Shown here: in pieces, positions 7,043 through 15,921 of the stretch | Numbering within the stretch: position 1 is the stretch's first letter | How the letters are laid out: every line of letters starts with the position of its first letter | From: Planctomycetota bacterium | GTDB lineage: Bacteria; Planctomycetota; Phycisphaerae; SM23-33 | Assembly (NCBI GenBank): GCA_022705325.1 | Contig: JAKJER010000027.1 | Coordinates: forward strand, 1 to 64,000 | Length of the DNA stretch: 64,000 nt | Reading direction: 5' to 3' | Translations under genes and position numbers: made by a program | The notes under the pieces: model-generated | Database searches by the model: none | The model's input: only the letters and a program-made list of their open reading frames with translations | What the model was told of the DNA's origin: nothing

Positions 7043-7351
7043 CTACCCCATGCCCCAATAGGCTAGAAAGACGCAGGCAGCATGGATGACTCCGAAAGAG
7101 GCGCAAAGGGGCAAGATGGTTCTTCTGCGAGCCGGAGAATAGGCGATCTGGCTGACGATAATGATGGCAATCCATAGGTCTGCTGCGATGATCAAAGACA
7201 AGCCATCAACACTCCCGGTGCCCAACCAGGCAACAACCTGTCCAAGGAGAAGAACCATTAGCACCAGAGCCGCCAGCGGTTCCTTCGCGCAGTAAAAAGC
7301 CGACAACAGGCTTGGGAGCAGCAGCACCATCGCCATTTTCACTCTGGCCAT
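7043..7351 (-). CDS. hypothetical membrane protein, about 3-4 helices
   Basis: A 102-residue hydrophobic protein with three to four predicted membrane segments covering most of its length, a short positively charged loop (SPARRRTI) between the last two, and almost no soluble part. No family is recognised. Base composition is a little lower in GC than its neighbours. It stands alone between metG and the DUF2442/DUF4160 pair, with about 100 bp on one side and 140 bp on the other. Its realness rests on the consistent hydrophobic pattern. Confidence 0.5.
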   Translation of the reverse strand: MARVKMAMVLLLPSLLSAFYCAKEPLAALVLMVLLLGQVVAWLGTGSVDGLSLIIAADLWIAIIIVSQIAYSPARRRTILPLCASFGVIHAACVFLAYWGMG

Positions 7352-7494
7352 GCTCAGTCCCGTTCGCTCTCATCCTGGCAATACCCCGGCATTGAGCATC
7401 AGCCCGGCGCATCGTGCGTCCAGCCCGCCAGGGGAGGTACCATGTGCCGACTTGGCAAGGCACACTGCATCCCCTGTGAGACAATAGAACCTGG

Positions 7495-7770
7495 TCAACG
7501 GGCTTGCCCGCCAGCGGTCGCCGTGGGCTCTGCGATGGCTGCGCCGATCTCGTAGAGGAAGTCGGGAGAGAAGTCGGCGTCGTTATCCCAGACGATTGTG
7601 TCGATGTCCCGATTCACTCGGACAGTCTTGAAGTAGTCCAAGTCTTTGAGCGGCTCGAATATCTCCCCCCCCAAGTGCGGCTGGAGGTCGACCACTTTCC
7701 TGACAGCATCCTCGAAGGTCACCAGGAGTCTGTAGCCGGAAAGATGCTTCACGTCGGTCACATAATGCAT
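7495..7770 (-). CDS. DUF2442 domain protein
   Basis: A 91-residue protein of the DUF2442 / NE0471 N-terminal-like family. The typical pattern is present: a start like MHYVTDVKHLSGYRLLVTFE, the strand carrying VRKVVDLQPHL, a middle FEPLKDLDYFKTVRV, and WDNDADFSPDFLYE near the end. The ATG at 7770 matches the family start; the longer frame above it is out of family. It follows the DUF4160 gene by 11 bases. These two families are commonly adjacent in bacterial genomes and are suspected, not proven, to act as a toxin-antitoxin-like pair. Here DUF4160 comes first and DUF2442 second. Confidence 0.85.
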   Translation of the reverse strand: MHYVTDVKHLSGYRLLVTFEDAVRKVVDLQPHLGGEIFEPLKDLDYFKTVRVNRDIDTIVWDNDADFSPDFLYEIGAAIAEPTATAGGQAR

Positions 7771-7781
7771 GTTGAAGCTCC

Positions 7782-8042
7782 TCACACCAATGGGGCGATC
7801 TTGCGCAGCGGCCGACGGGCTTGGACCAGGCCCCAATTCTCCAGCAACTCGTCCCGATGCTGGAACGCCCACTCCAGGACGAGTGCGATGATGCGAGCCG
7901 GCAGTTGCCCCTCAATCAGCCGCAGGTCCGCGATCGAGAACGCGCCTCGTTGCCCGCCGTACTTGGCGTGAAAGTGCGGCGGGTTGTGTTCGTTGTAGTA
8001 CATCACGATAATGATTCCCAAGAACCGGCTCAGTTCCGGCAT
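7782..8042 (-). CDS. DUF4160 domain protein
   Basis: An 86-residue DUF4160 protein. The signature is MPELSRFLGIIIVMYYNEHN followed by PPHFHAKYGG, where the HNPPHFHA run of histidines resembles a metal or catalytic site. A helix with IIALVLEWAFQHRDELLENW, found throughout the family, comes next. Its function is unknown. It is the first gene of a two-gene unit with the DUF2442 gene and has its own -10 box just upstream. Many genomes carry several such pairs as accessory modules. Confidence 0.85.
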   Translation of the reverse strand: MPELSRFLGIIIVMYYNEHNPPHFHAKYGGQRGAFSIADLRLIEGQLPARIIALVLEWAFQHRDELLENWGLVQARRPLRKIAPLV

Positions 8043-8065
8043 GATTGTCTCCGCTGCACGTGTGC

Positions 8066-8071
8066 ATTATA
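8066..8071 (-). promoter_or_regulatory. -10 box for the DUF4160/DUF2442 pair
   Basis: A perfect TATAAT on the minus strand, 24 bp before the DUF4160 start codon. No good -35 is seen (GTGTGG at 8088-8093 with a 16-bp spacer). Confidence 0.5.
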
Positions 8072-8204
8072 CCGGATAATAGTCCAGCCACACCAGAGCA
8101 ACGTGCCGCTCTTGCGGGGGCGGGTGGCCGTAGGTCTTATAGGTTTTATGCGACGCATACGACCCGCAGATTCCACAGCGTCAGGCGCACGGCCCATCGC
8201 AGGC

Positions 8205-8234
8205 TTGACAGCGCCCCCCGGTCGGCGCTACGGT
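8205..8234 (+). promoter_or_regulatory. possible promoter of the first carbohydrate block
   Basis: A consensus TTGACA at 8205-8210 is followed 18 bp later by TACGGT at 8229-8234. The AAGGAG ribosome site and ATG at 8261 lie downstream. Confidence 0.4.
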
Positions 8235-8260
8235 AGGTGTGTCATTTCAAGGAGACGCCC

Positions 8261-9325
8261 ATGGTCCGACTGGCTTGTGCAGCAACGGCGTGGCTGGCGT
8301 TCGCCGCTAATCTGTGTGCCGCCCCCCCTGCCGACTCGGCCCTGCCGAAGGTCCGCGTGGAGTCGGTGCGGCGGGTGTTCCATAACGGCGAGCACAACGC
8401 CTTCACCGACCTGTGCCGCTTCCGCGACCAGCTTTACCTGACGTTCCGTAGCTGCCCCGACGGGCACATGGTCCACCCCACTTCTTGCATCATCATCCTG
8501 CGCAGCAAGGATGGTCAGAAGTGGGACGAGGTCCACCGTTTCCGCGTAGCGCTGCGCGACACGCGCGACCCGCACTTCCTGGTCTTTCGCGACAGACTCC
8601 TCGTCTACACGGGCACGTGGTACAGCGGCAAGACCACACTGGCCCGCGACGAGTACGACCTGAACAAGCACCTGGGCTACGCCGCCTGGTCGGCCGACGG
8701 CGAGAAATGGCACAGCCCGATCCTGCTGGAGGGCACCTTCGGGCACTACATCTGGCGGGCGGCGGCATACGGCGACAAGGCGTACCTGTGCGGGCGTCGG
8801 AAGATCGGCTTCGAGGTGACGGTGCGCGGCGAGGGCAGGCAGGTCGAGTCGCTCATGCTCGAAAGCGACGACGGGCTCATCTGGCGCAAGCGGGCCGTCT
8901 TCCAGGAGATCGGCGGGGACGAGACCGCCTTCCTGTTCGAACGCGACGGGCAGATTCTCGGCATCGGCCGGCGCGGAGGCCCGGCCCAGTTGCTCCGCTC
9001 CCGCCCGCCCTACGACAAGTGGGAACGGACGGACCTCGAGCGGTTCATCGGCGGGCCGCTGCTGGCCAAGTGGGGCGACCGCTACCTCGTGGGCGGGCGC
9101 AAGACCCACGGCGGCGCCCCGCCGAAACTCTCGCTCTACTGGCTGGCCAATGACAAGCTGCACGAATTCGCCGAGTTGCCCAGCGGGGGCGACTGCTCGT
9201 ATCCCGGCTTCGTCGAGCTGACGCCCACGCGCGCGCTGGTGTCCTACTATTCCAGCCACGAGCGGAACGCAGCCGGCAAGACCATGACAGCGATCTACCT
9301 GGCGGAACTGGTGCGAGCCGACTGA
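8261..9325 (+). CDS. secreted sialidase-fold (BNR-type) glycosidase-like protein
   Basis: A 354-residue exported protein. A signal peptide (MVRLACAATAWLAFAANLCA, cut after Ala-Ala) is followed by what looks like a five- or six-bladed propeller of the sialidase/BNR or related type. Asp-box-like elements are present (IILRSKDGQKWDEV, LLESDDGLIWRKR), along with repeated short strands of the type LVYTGTWYSG. The specific glycan substrate cannot be read from the sequence, and a full set of sialidase catalytic residues is not evident. The ATG at 8261 has AAGGAGA 7 bases upstream. It is first in a three-gene plus-strand block with a rhamnosidase and an oxidoreductase, so a role in glycan breakdown is likely. 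Confidence 0.75.
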   Translation: MVRLACAATAWLAFAANLCAAPPADSALPKVRVESVRRVFHNGEHNAFTDLCRFRDQLYLTFRSCPDGHMVHPTSCIIILRSKDGQKWDEVHRFRVALRDTRDPHFLVFRDRLLVYTGTWYSGKTTLARDEYDLNKHLGYAAWSADGEKWHSPILLEGTFGHYIWRAAAYGDKAYLCGRRKIGFEVTVRGEGRQVESLMLESDDGLIWRKRAVFQEIGGDETAFLFERDGQILGIGRRGGPAQLLRSRPPYDKWERTDLERFIGGPLLAKWGDRYLVGGRKTHGGAPPKLSLYWLANDKLHEFAELPSGGDCSYPGFVELTPTRALVSYYSSHERNAAGKTMTAIYLAELVRAD

Positions 9326-9388
9326 GGTTCGCCGGCCGGCCGGACCGGACCGCCGCATCCGGAACCGGACATACGAAAGGAAACGTCT

Positions 9389-11965
9389 GTGGGTCATGGA
9401 CATGCCGGAAACCTGCTCGTCGCCGTTGTCCTATCCCTTCTGCCGCATTCCATCTCGCTGGCGGCGGCGCCGGCTGGGCAAACCGCTCGCAGGTACCAGG
9501 CCCAGTGGGTCTGGTGCAAGCCCAAGTCGCCGACGCCGTTCCAGTTCGTCCGGTTCCGCAAGACGATCGCGCTGGACGCGCGCCCGGCCAAAGCCATGGC
9601 CTACGTGGCCGCCGACACGTTCTATCGCCTCTGGATCAACGGGCGGTTGGTCATGCACGGCCCCGCGCGGAGCAGCCGCGGACATGCGACTGTCGACCCG
9701 GTCGAGGTCACGGAACATCTCGGCTCGGGCGAGAACCGCCTGATGATCGAGGTGTTTCACGGCGTCTGCCCGTTCGAGGCGCTGGCCCAATCGCCCGGGC
9801 TGTTGTGCGAGGTGGAGGCCGAACTGGCCGGGACGAAGACCACGCTGGCCGCGACGGACGCCACGTGGGAGGCCGCCGAGATCACCGCATGGAGCCGCGA
9901 GTCGCTCAAGTTCAACTACCAGCGCGGCTGGGTGGAAGAGTTCGACGCGCGCCGCACCCTGGAAGAAGAGCCTCAACCGGCCACCGTGCTCGGCCACGCG
10001 GGCGTCGCTCCGTGGCGCCAGGTGGACATGCGGGACGTCCCGCTCCCGGCGCCGCTGGTCCAGGTCCGGCCCACGTCGGTCATGGCCGTCCAGCGGGGCG
10101 ACGGTTTCGCCGCCGACTTCCACGGCCCCGAGACGCGGATCGAGCCGAAGGCGGAGTGGGACAAGAAGTCCGAGTGGTTCCGCCGACTCCACACCGAGCA
10201 CCTGAAGGCCGATCCCTCGGCCGCGACTGGCCCGGAGGCCTTGACCCATAAGGGCCGGGGCGACATGGTCCTCCACGACGACGGCGCCTCCGCAGCCTTC
10301 GACATGGGACGCGGTTACGAAGGGTTCGTCGGCTTCGAGGTGTCAGGCAAGGCGGGCCAGCAGGTCGAGATCGCCTGGGCCGATCGTCTCGACGCGGAGG
10401 GCTCGGTACGTCCCTGCGTCCAGACGGGGAGGAACGCCATCCGCTACGTGCTCCGCGAGGGGCGTCAGAGTTTCCTGGCCTTCACGCCCCAGTTCATCCG
10501 GTACGTGCGGATCGAACACCGCGGGCCGGGCGACGTGACCGTGCACCGACTCGGCGCAACCGAGTTCCGTTTTCCGATGGAGCCCAAAGGCTCGTTCGCG
10601 TGCAGCGACGACGGTCTCAACCGCGTGTACCAGGCCGCCCGATGGACGGCCGCCCTCAACACGCTCGACGCGTACATGGACTGCCCTCACCGCGAGCGCA
10701 ACGCCATGTACGGCGTGGAAGGCTACTGGATGCAGAAGGCCGTGTATCCGATGTTCGGCGACACGAGCGTGAGCCGGCGCTGTATCCGCGGAGGGGCGGA
10801 CAGTGTCAACGACGACGAGGGGACGGCCGGACCCCCGGACCTCGTGCACATCGCCTACCCGATGCACCTGAAGTACTTCAACACGGTGATTCCCACGCAG
10901 CCGCTCTTCTGGGTCCTGCACATGGGCCTCTACGAACGATGCTCCGGCGATGCGGGGTTTCTTCGCGAGATACTCCCCGTGGTCCGCCGCAACCTGGCCG
11001 CCATGGACGCCTGGCGCAACAGCGACAGCCTGCTGGAGTCGATCCCGTGCTGGATGTTCTTCGACTACGCCGACATTCGCACCGACGGCGCCTCGGTAGC
11101 CCTGAACGCCGTGTATGCCAGGACGATGGACGAGATGGCCCGGCTGGAGCGGCTCGTGGGCGACCCGTCGCGCGCGGTCGAGATGGAGAAGCGCGCCGGG
11201 CAGGTCCGCGGCGCGATCAACCGGCTGTGCCCGGGCGAGACGTTCTACCCCGACGTCCTGTTCCGCAACGACAAGAAGGAGTTGACCCCTTCGCCCCAGG
11301 CGTGCGAAACGACGCAGTATCACGTGCTCTGGTGTCGCGTGCCGCCGCCGGAGCGGGAGCGGCGCATGTGGCGGGCCCTGCGCGACGACTTCCTGCCCAC
11401 GCCCCGGCGTCGCGTCCAACCCATCCGCGGGTTGACGCGGGCGGGCGTGTACCCGTTCCTCCAGCGGCTGGAGACGGCAGCCCGCCTCGGCGACCATGCC
11501 GCCCTTATTCGGGACGCAAAGGCCATGTTCCTCCCCATGGCCGACAGTCCGCCCGGCACCCTGTGGGAGGACCCCATGGCCCGGATCGCTTTGTGTCACA
11601 GCATCGCCTGCGGCGTGGGCGGCGTGCTGACGGAGGAAGTGCTCGGCATTCGGATCGGCCTGCCGCTGCGAATCGCGCCGCACAGCGGCGGATCGCTCAC
11701 CTGGTGCAAAGGCTTCATCACCACGCCGAAAGGGCGCGTCGAGGCGGCCTGGCAGGTCGCCCGCGACCGCTACACGCTCCGCGTAACGCTGCCCGCAGAC
11801 GTGCCGGGCGAGGTGGTCCTTCCGCCCGAGGCAAAGGCTGTCTGGCAATCCGGTGCCTCCACAAGCCCTTGGGCGGAGTCCCTGGCCGTCACCGGCGACA
11901 CGACCGTCATCGTCAGACCGGGCCGCATCGACTGCGCGACAGGGTCGGACAAGAACAGGCAATGA
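9389..11965 (+). CDS. alpha-L-rhamnosidase, GH78-like
   Basis: An 858-residue secreted enzyme expected to release terminal alpha-L-rhamnose from pectin, glycosides or bacterial polysaccharides. It has a signal peptide (ending near SLAAAPAG) and an N-terminal beta-sandwich opening with the QAQWVWCKP and FVRFRKTI strands and the FYRLWINGRLVMHGPAR lectin-like segment. A second sandwich follows. The (alpha/alpha)6 catalytic domain starts near residue 400 with the family landmark YMDCPHRERNAMYGVEGYW, and a C-terminal beta-sandwich ends the protein. Size and order fit GH78. The start is GTG 9389 with AAAGGA upstream, 63 bases after the preceding gene. It is probably co-transcribed with the gene before it. 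Confidence 0.85.
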   Translation: MGHGHAGNLLVAVVLSLLPHSISLAAAPAGQTARRYQAQWVWCKPKSPTPFQFVRFRKTIALDARPAKAMAYVAADTFYRLWINGRLVMHGPARSSRGHATVDPVEVTEHLGSGENRLMIEVFHGVCPFEALAQSPGLLCEVEAELAGTKTTLAATDATWEAAEITAWSRESLKFNYQRGWVEEFDARRTLEEEPQPATVLGHAGVAPWRQVDMRDVPLPAPLVQVRPTSVMAVQRGDGFAADFHGPETRIEPKAEWDKKSEWFRRLHTEHLKADPSAATGPEALTHKGRGDMVLHDDGASAAFDMGRGYEGFVGFEVSGKAGQQVEIAWADRLDAEGSVRPCVQTGRNAIRYVLREGRQSFLAFTPQFIRYVRIEHRGPGDVTVHRLGATEFRFPMEPKGSFACSDDGLNRVYQAARWTAALNTLDAYMDCPHRERNAMYGVEGYWMQKAVYPMFGDTSVSRRCIRGGADSVNDDEGTAGPPDLVHIAYPMHLKYFNTVIPTQPLFWVLHMGLYERCSGDAGFLREILPVVRRNLAAMDAWRNSDSLLESIPCWMFFDYADIRTDGASVALNAVYARTMDEMARLERLVGDPSRAVEMEKRAGQVRGAINRLCPGETFYPDVLFRNDKKELTPSPQACETTQYHVLWCRVPPPERERRMWRALRDDFLPTPRRRVQPIRGLTRAGVYPFLQRLETAARLGDHAALIRDAKAMFLPMADSPPGTLWEDPMARIALCHSIACGVGGVLTEEVLGIRIGLPLRIAPHSGGSLTWCKGFITTPKGRVEAAWQVARDRYTLRVTLPADVPGEVVLPPEAKAVWQSGASTSPWAESLAVTGDTTVIVRPGRIDCATGSDKNRQ

Positions 11966-12096
11966 CGATCGAATCCGGCGGCGCGGGGCCGTTGGCTGTT
12001 TCGCGTCCGAATCCGAAGCTGAATAAGTCTACTCGGGCAGACGTTTAGCCTGACGGAATCACCGCCAGGACCATTGCCCTCTAAGGAGTCCATTCC

Positions 12097-13473
12097 ATGC
12101 CCGCACGAGAGACTGTCCCGCACAACGCCACCACCCGACGCCACTTCCTCAAGCAGTCCGGCGTGCTGGCCGGCCTGCCTGCCGTGGCAGGCTTCCCCGT
12201 GATCGTCCGCTCGTCCGCCCTGGGGGCCGACGCGGCCGTCGCCCCGTCCGAGCGCGTGGGGCTGGGCGTCATCGGCCTGGGCATCCAGGGCAACGGCAAC
12301 ATGAAGACCTTCCGCTGGAACAAGGAGGTCCGGGTGGCCGCCGTCTGCGACGTCCACCAGACCCAGCGGGACGAGGCCAAGCAATCGGTGGACAAGTTCT
12401 ACAAGAACACCGACTGCGCCGCGTATCGCGACTTCCGCGAGATGATCGCTCGTAAGGACATCGACGCGGTGCAGGTGACCGCGCCGGACCACTGGCACCC
12501 GCTGATCGTGCTGGAGGCGGTCAAGCACGGCAAACACATCTACTGCGAGAAGCCCATCGGCTGGTCCATCCGCGCCGCGCAGGCGGTCCGCAAGGCCGTC
12601 CGCGACAGCGGGGTGGTCTTCCAGTTCGGCACGCAACAGCGATCCGGAGGGAACTTCCGCTTCGCCTGCGAGCTGGTGCGAAACGGACGGATCGGACAGT
12701 TGAAGACCATCCTCGTCGGTGTGCCCGGGAGCTGGACCTGCCCCAAGCAGCCCACCGAACCGGTGCCCAAGGAACTGGACTACGAGATGTGGCTGGGCCC
12801 GGCCCCCATGGCCCCCTACTGCTACCAGCGCTGCCGCCCCTACGTCAAAGGCAAGGGCTACAGCGTGTGGTACAGCATCCTGGACTACTGCCTGGGCATG
12901 ATCGCCAACTGGGGCATCCACCATCTCGACATCGCCCAGTGGGGCAACGGCACGGACCTGAGCGGCCCGGCCGAGATCCAGGGGACGGGCACGTTCCCCA
13001 AGGACATGCTCACCAATGCAGCCACCAACTGGCAGGTCGAGAACCGCTACGCCAACGGGGTGACGCTCGTCCACATGGATGACGGCACGAGCAGGAAGCA
13101 CCCCCTCCAGGTGGCTGGCTTCGGGCACGGGGTGATGTTCCTGGGCAGCGAGGGCTGGGTCCACGTGGATCGCCAGAGGCTCTCGGCCAAGCGGAAGGAG
13201 TTGCTGAAAGAGAAGCTCGGCCCCAACGAGATCCACCTGTTCAAGAGCGACAATCACCACTACAACTTCATCGACTCGATCAAGGGCCGGACCAAGCCCG
13301 CCGCCCCGATCGACACGGCCGTCGCCTCGGACATCCTCAGCAGCCTCCAACACATCGCCGCCAGGCTGAATCGGCCCCTGAAGTGGGACGCCAAGAACGA
13401 GACGTTCGTCAACGACGACGAGGCCAACGCCATGCTGGACCGCCCGATGCGAGGGCCGTGGAGGCTGGCCTGA
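12097..13473 (+). CDS. Gfo/Idh/MocA family oxidoreductase, Tat-exported
   Basis: A 458-residue NAD(P)-dependent oxidoreductase. A twin-arginine signal (TTRRHFLKQSGVLAG) directs the folded protein outside the cytoplasm. The Rossmann fold begins at about residue 50 with VGLGVIGLGIQGNG, and the family EKP motif is visible as HGKHIYCEKPIG. The C-terminal alpha/beta domain contains NWGIHHLDIAQWG. Planctomycetes encode many such exported paralogues, and some members act on sugars or sugar acids. CTAAGGAG precedes the ATG. Position after the rhamnosidase suggests use of a sugar released by that block (inference). Confidence 0.9.
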   Translation: MPARETVPHNATTRRHFLKQSGVLAGLPAVAGFPVIVRSSALGADAAVAPSERVGLGVIGLGIQGNGNMKTFRWNKEVRVAAVCDVHQTQRDEAKQSVDKFYKNTDCAAYRDFREMIARKDIDAVQVTAPDHWHPLIVLEAVKHGKHIYCEKPIGWSIRAAQAVRKAVRDSGVVFQFGTQQRSGGNFRFACELVRNGRIGQLKTILVGVPGSWTCPKQPTEPVPKELDYEMWLGPAPMAPYCYQRCRPYVKGKGYSVWYSILDYCLGMIANWGIHHLDIAQWGNGTDLSGPAEIQGTGTFPKDMLTNAATNWQVENRYANGVTLVHMDDGTSRKHPLQVAGFGHGVMFLGSEGWVHVDRQRLSAKRKELLKEKLGPNEIHLFKSDNHHYNFIDSIKGRTKPAAPIDTAVASDILSSLQHIAARLNRPLKWDAKNETFVNDDEANAMLDRPMRGPWRLA

Positions 13474-13856
13474 GCGGTTCCGCCCCCGGGCGCTGCCGGT
13501 CGCAGCGTCCAAACGAGCGCCCGCCGCCAGGACGCCGGCGGGGCGCAAATGCAGAACCGCCCGGGGCGGTGCAGGAAAGGGTAAGCCTGCTTCAGTTCAC
13601 GTCCCGGGCGGTCGGCTCGCTACAACGTTACGCGGTCAGGTATGTTCTCGATAGTCCACTTCCTTTCGCATCGAGCGGCAGTCTGCACCGCCCCGCGGCG
13701 AAACCGCCGCCGCTATGAATGGAGGCTCCTCATCCGGTCTCTCACTCCTTTCCCGCAGGTTGTCCAGTTCCGTTCGCACTCTGCGTCTGGTTGCCTCTGT
13801 AGCTGCCTGGCGGGGCAGGTCCGCACTCCACGACCTGCCCCGCCAGGCAGAGCGGA
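13474..13856. other. 383-bp convergent intergenic region
   Basis: Lies between the ends of the plus-strand oxidoreductase and the minus-strand glnK. No convincing gene is seen. The one clear structure is the long hairpin at 13803-13850, annotated separately. Short GC-rich stretches such as CCGCCCGGGGCGG occur but have no evident role. Confidence 0.6.
13803..13850 (-). terminator. 19-bp perfect hairpin after glnK
   Basis: A perfect 19-bp inverted repeat (CTGCCTGGCGGGGCAGGTC) with a 10-base loop, 6 bases beyond the glnK stop. It has no T-tract on the minus strand, so termination is only likely. It could equally be an RNA-stabilising hairpin. Its sequence resembles the CCTGCC/GGCAGG repeats elsewhere in the window. 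Confidence 0.55.
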
Positions 13857-14198
13857 TTAGCCGATGGCCTCTGAGCCGGTCTCGCCGGTGCGAATGCGGA
13901 TGCACTCGTCGAGCGGCACGATGAAGATCTTCCCGTCTCCGATCTTGCCCGTCCTCGCCCCGGCCACGATGGCATCGACGGTGGGCTTGACGAAGTTGTC
14001 GTTTACGGCGATCTCCAGGCGGACCTTCTTGAGCAGGTTGACCTCGATGTCCACGCCGCGGTAGGTCTCGTGGTAGCCTCCCTGCTGTCCGCAGCCCAGG
14101 GCGTTGGTGACCGAGAGCTTGAACACCTCGGCGGCATAGAGGGCCTGTTTCACGTCACTGAGTTTTTCCGGTTGAATGTAGGCGACGATCAGTTTCAT
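13857..14198 (-). CDS. glnK: P-II family nitrogen regulator lacking Tyr51
   Basis: A 113-residue P-II signal protein that reads ATP/ADP and 2-oxoglutarate and would plug the partner ammonium channel when nitrogen is ample. The fold is complete: MKLIVAYIQPEKL, a T-loop GCGQQGGYHETYRGVDIEV (residues 36-54), and the B- and C-loops with ARTGKIGDGKIFI and RIRTGE. In enteric GlnB/GlnK the uridylylated residue is Tyr51; here that position is Ile, while Tyr46 is kept. Uridylylation is therefore unlikely. The ATG at 14198 with AGGTG upstream matches the family; the longer frame is not needed. It lies 51 bases downstream of amt, the standard amt-glnK pairing. Confidence 0.92.
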   Translation of the reverse strand: MKLIVAYIQPEKLSDVKQALYAAEVFKLSVTNALGCGQQGGYHETYRGVDIEVNLLKKVRLEIAVNDNFVKPTVDAIVAGARTGKIGDGKIFIVPLDECIRIRTGETGSEAIG

Positions 14199-14249
14199 GG
14201 CTGCACCTGATAATTCTTGCGATTCCTTCAGTCGCGTTGGTGGGTACAC

Positions 14250-15674
14250 TTACTCGGTCACGAAGATCTGGAAGCCGTTGTAGCCTTCCATGCCGTGCTC
14301 GCCGATGTCCAGGCCTCGCAGCTCTTCCTCGCGGCTGACCCGCAGGAGATTGACCTTCTTGAGCAGCAGGAACATGCTGCCGGCGGTCACGAGAACCCAT
14401 CCGCCGACGGCCACGATCCCGGCGGCCTGGACGGAGAGCTGCTTGAGCCCGCCGCCGTAGAACAGGCCCGGCTCGCAGGCCACGCCGCTGGCGGCGATGT
14501 AGGCGGGGCTGGCGAACAGACCGACCATCAGGGTGCCCAGCACGCCGCAGACCATGTGGACGCTGACAGCGCCGACCGGGTCGTCGATGTGCAGGATCTT
14601 GTCGATCACCTCGACGCTCAGCACAACCACCACGCCGGCGACCAGGCCGATGATGACGGCCGCCGTCGGGCTCACCACCGCACAGGGAGCCGTGATGGCC
14701 ACCAGGCCCGCCAGGGCGCCGTTGAGGGCCATGGACGTGTCAGGCTTGCCGAAGTGCAGCCAGGCGGTGCACATCGCCGCCACGGCGCCTGCGGCGGCCG
14801 CCAGGTTCGTCGTCACCGCAATGGTCGCGATGGAGAGGTTCATCCCCGCCGTGGTCGAGCCTGGGTTGAAGCCGAACCACCCGAACCACAGGATGAACAC
14901 GCCCAGGGCGCCCAGGGTGATGGAGTGCCCGGGGATGGCCTTGGCCCGCGTCTTGCCGTTGACCTTCACGTACTTGCCGATTCTCGGGCCGAGGATGGCC
15001 GCACCGGCCAGGGCGGCCCAGCCGCCCACGCTGTGGACGACGGTGCTGCCGGCGAAATCGTGGAAGCCGAGCTTGGCCAGCCAGCCGTCAGCGTTCCAGA
15101 TCCAGTGCCCGCTGATGGGGTAGATCACCAGCGAGATGACAATGCTGTAAGCAATGTACGCGCCGAACTTGGTCCGCTCGGCCATCGAGCCGGAGACGAT
15201 CGTCGCGGCGGTGGCGGCAAAGACGATCTGGAAGAGCCAGAACGCCATCTGCCAGAGCCCGTCGCCCGTGGCGACGTCGGCATGGGCGAGCAGGAATTTG
15301 TCCGTGCCAAAGAACCCGCCGTTGGAGGCGCCGAACATCAGCCCGTAGCCGACCACGAAGAACGCGATCGAGCCGAAACTGAAGTCCATCAGGTTCTTCA
15401 TCATGATGTTCGCGGCGTTCTTGGCGCGCGTGAAGCCGGTCTCGACCATGGCGAAGCCCGCCTGCATGAAGAACACCAGGAAGGCCGCCAACAGCGTCCA
15501 GACGGTGTTGATGGCCGTCTGCGTGGCCTCTACGCCCGCCTGGGCCTTCTCGGCAATCGCCGCCGGCGAGGCCGGCTGCGTATCCTGCCCCCAGGCCCCC
15601 TGCACCAGCAGGACCAGTACTGTCACCGCCATCCCCATGATTGCCCAGCCTCGCGGCCTGCACAACGCACTCAT
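14250..15674 (-). CDS. amt: ammonium transporter
   Basis: A 474-residue Amt/Rh channel that moves ammonium across the inner membrane. It starts with a signal-like segment ending in GAWGQDTQ, then about 11 membrane helices. Typical family stretches are GFAMVETGFTRAKNAANIMMKN, FQIVFAATAATIVSGSMAERTKF, FAGSTVVHSVGGWAALAGA and LGPRIGKY. The pore histidine pair is expected in the DFAGSTVVHS and HMVCGVLGTL segments, both present. The ATG at 15674 is chosen because AGGAAGGAAAGGG precedes it; the open frame extends further up without family similarity. Its glnK partner follows. A sigma-54-type promoter lies about 63 bp before the start. Confidence 0.93.
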   Translation of the reverse strand: MSALCRPRGWAIMGMAVTVLVLLVQGAWGQDTQPASPAAIAEKAQAGVEATQTAINTVWTLLAAFLVFFMQAGFAMVETGFTRAKNAANIMMKNLMDFSFGSIAFFVVGYGLMFGASNGGFFGTDKFLLAHADVATGDGLWQMAFWLFQIVFAATAATIVSGSMAERTKFGAYIAYSIVISLVIYPISGHWIWNADGWLAKLGFHDFAGSTVVHSVGGWAALAGAAILGPRIGKYVKVNGKTRAKAIPGHSITLGALGVFILWFGWFGFNPGSTTAGMNLSIATIAVTTNLAAAAGAVAAMCTAWLHFGKPDTSMALNGALAGLVAITAPCAVVSPTAAVIIGLVAGVVVVLSVEVIDKILHIDDPVGAVSVHMVCGVLGTLMVGLFASPAYIAASGVACEPGLFYGGGLKQLSVQAAGIVAVGGWVLVTAGSMFLLLKKVNLLRVSREEELRGLDIGEHGMEGYNGFQIFVTE

Positions 15675-15736
15675 GACGTCAAACCCTTTCCTTCCTCGTG
15701 GGCTCGGGCCTATTCCCGAACGCACGAAGGAGTTAA

Positions 15737-15752
15737 AGCACGGGGCGTGCCA
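15737..15752 (-). promoter_or_regulatory. sigma-54 (RpoN) -24/-12 promoter of amt-glnK
   Basis: The minus strand reads TGGCACGCCCCGTGCT. The consensus is TGGCACG-N4-TTGCW, so only one core base differs, and the invariant GG and GC lie at the required spacing. It is followed by amt about 63 bases on. No clear NtrC dimer site was identified upstream. Confidence 0.65.
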
Positions 15753-15921
15753 AAGCCGTACCATGAGCGCAAGCAACTGTTAAGTAATCAGATATGCCGA
15801 TACCTGCACAATGGGCAACGATGACTATAAGAGAACATATATGTCTGAACGATGCATCAGAGTACATATTTGTAGTCTACAGCCCCGTATCCGAACTGCT
15901 GCAGAGCGAGGCTCGGAACGG

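Noticed and set aside
8228..9403. 391-codon minus-strand frame opposite the sialidase-fold gene
   Set aside because: It is the mirror of a gene with a signal peptide and ribosome site, and shows no family motifs.
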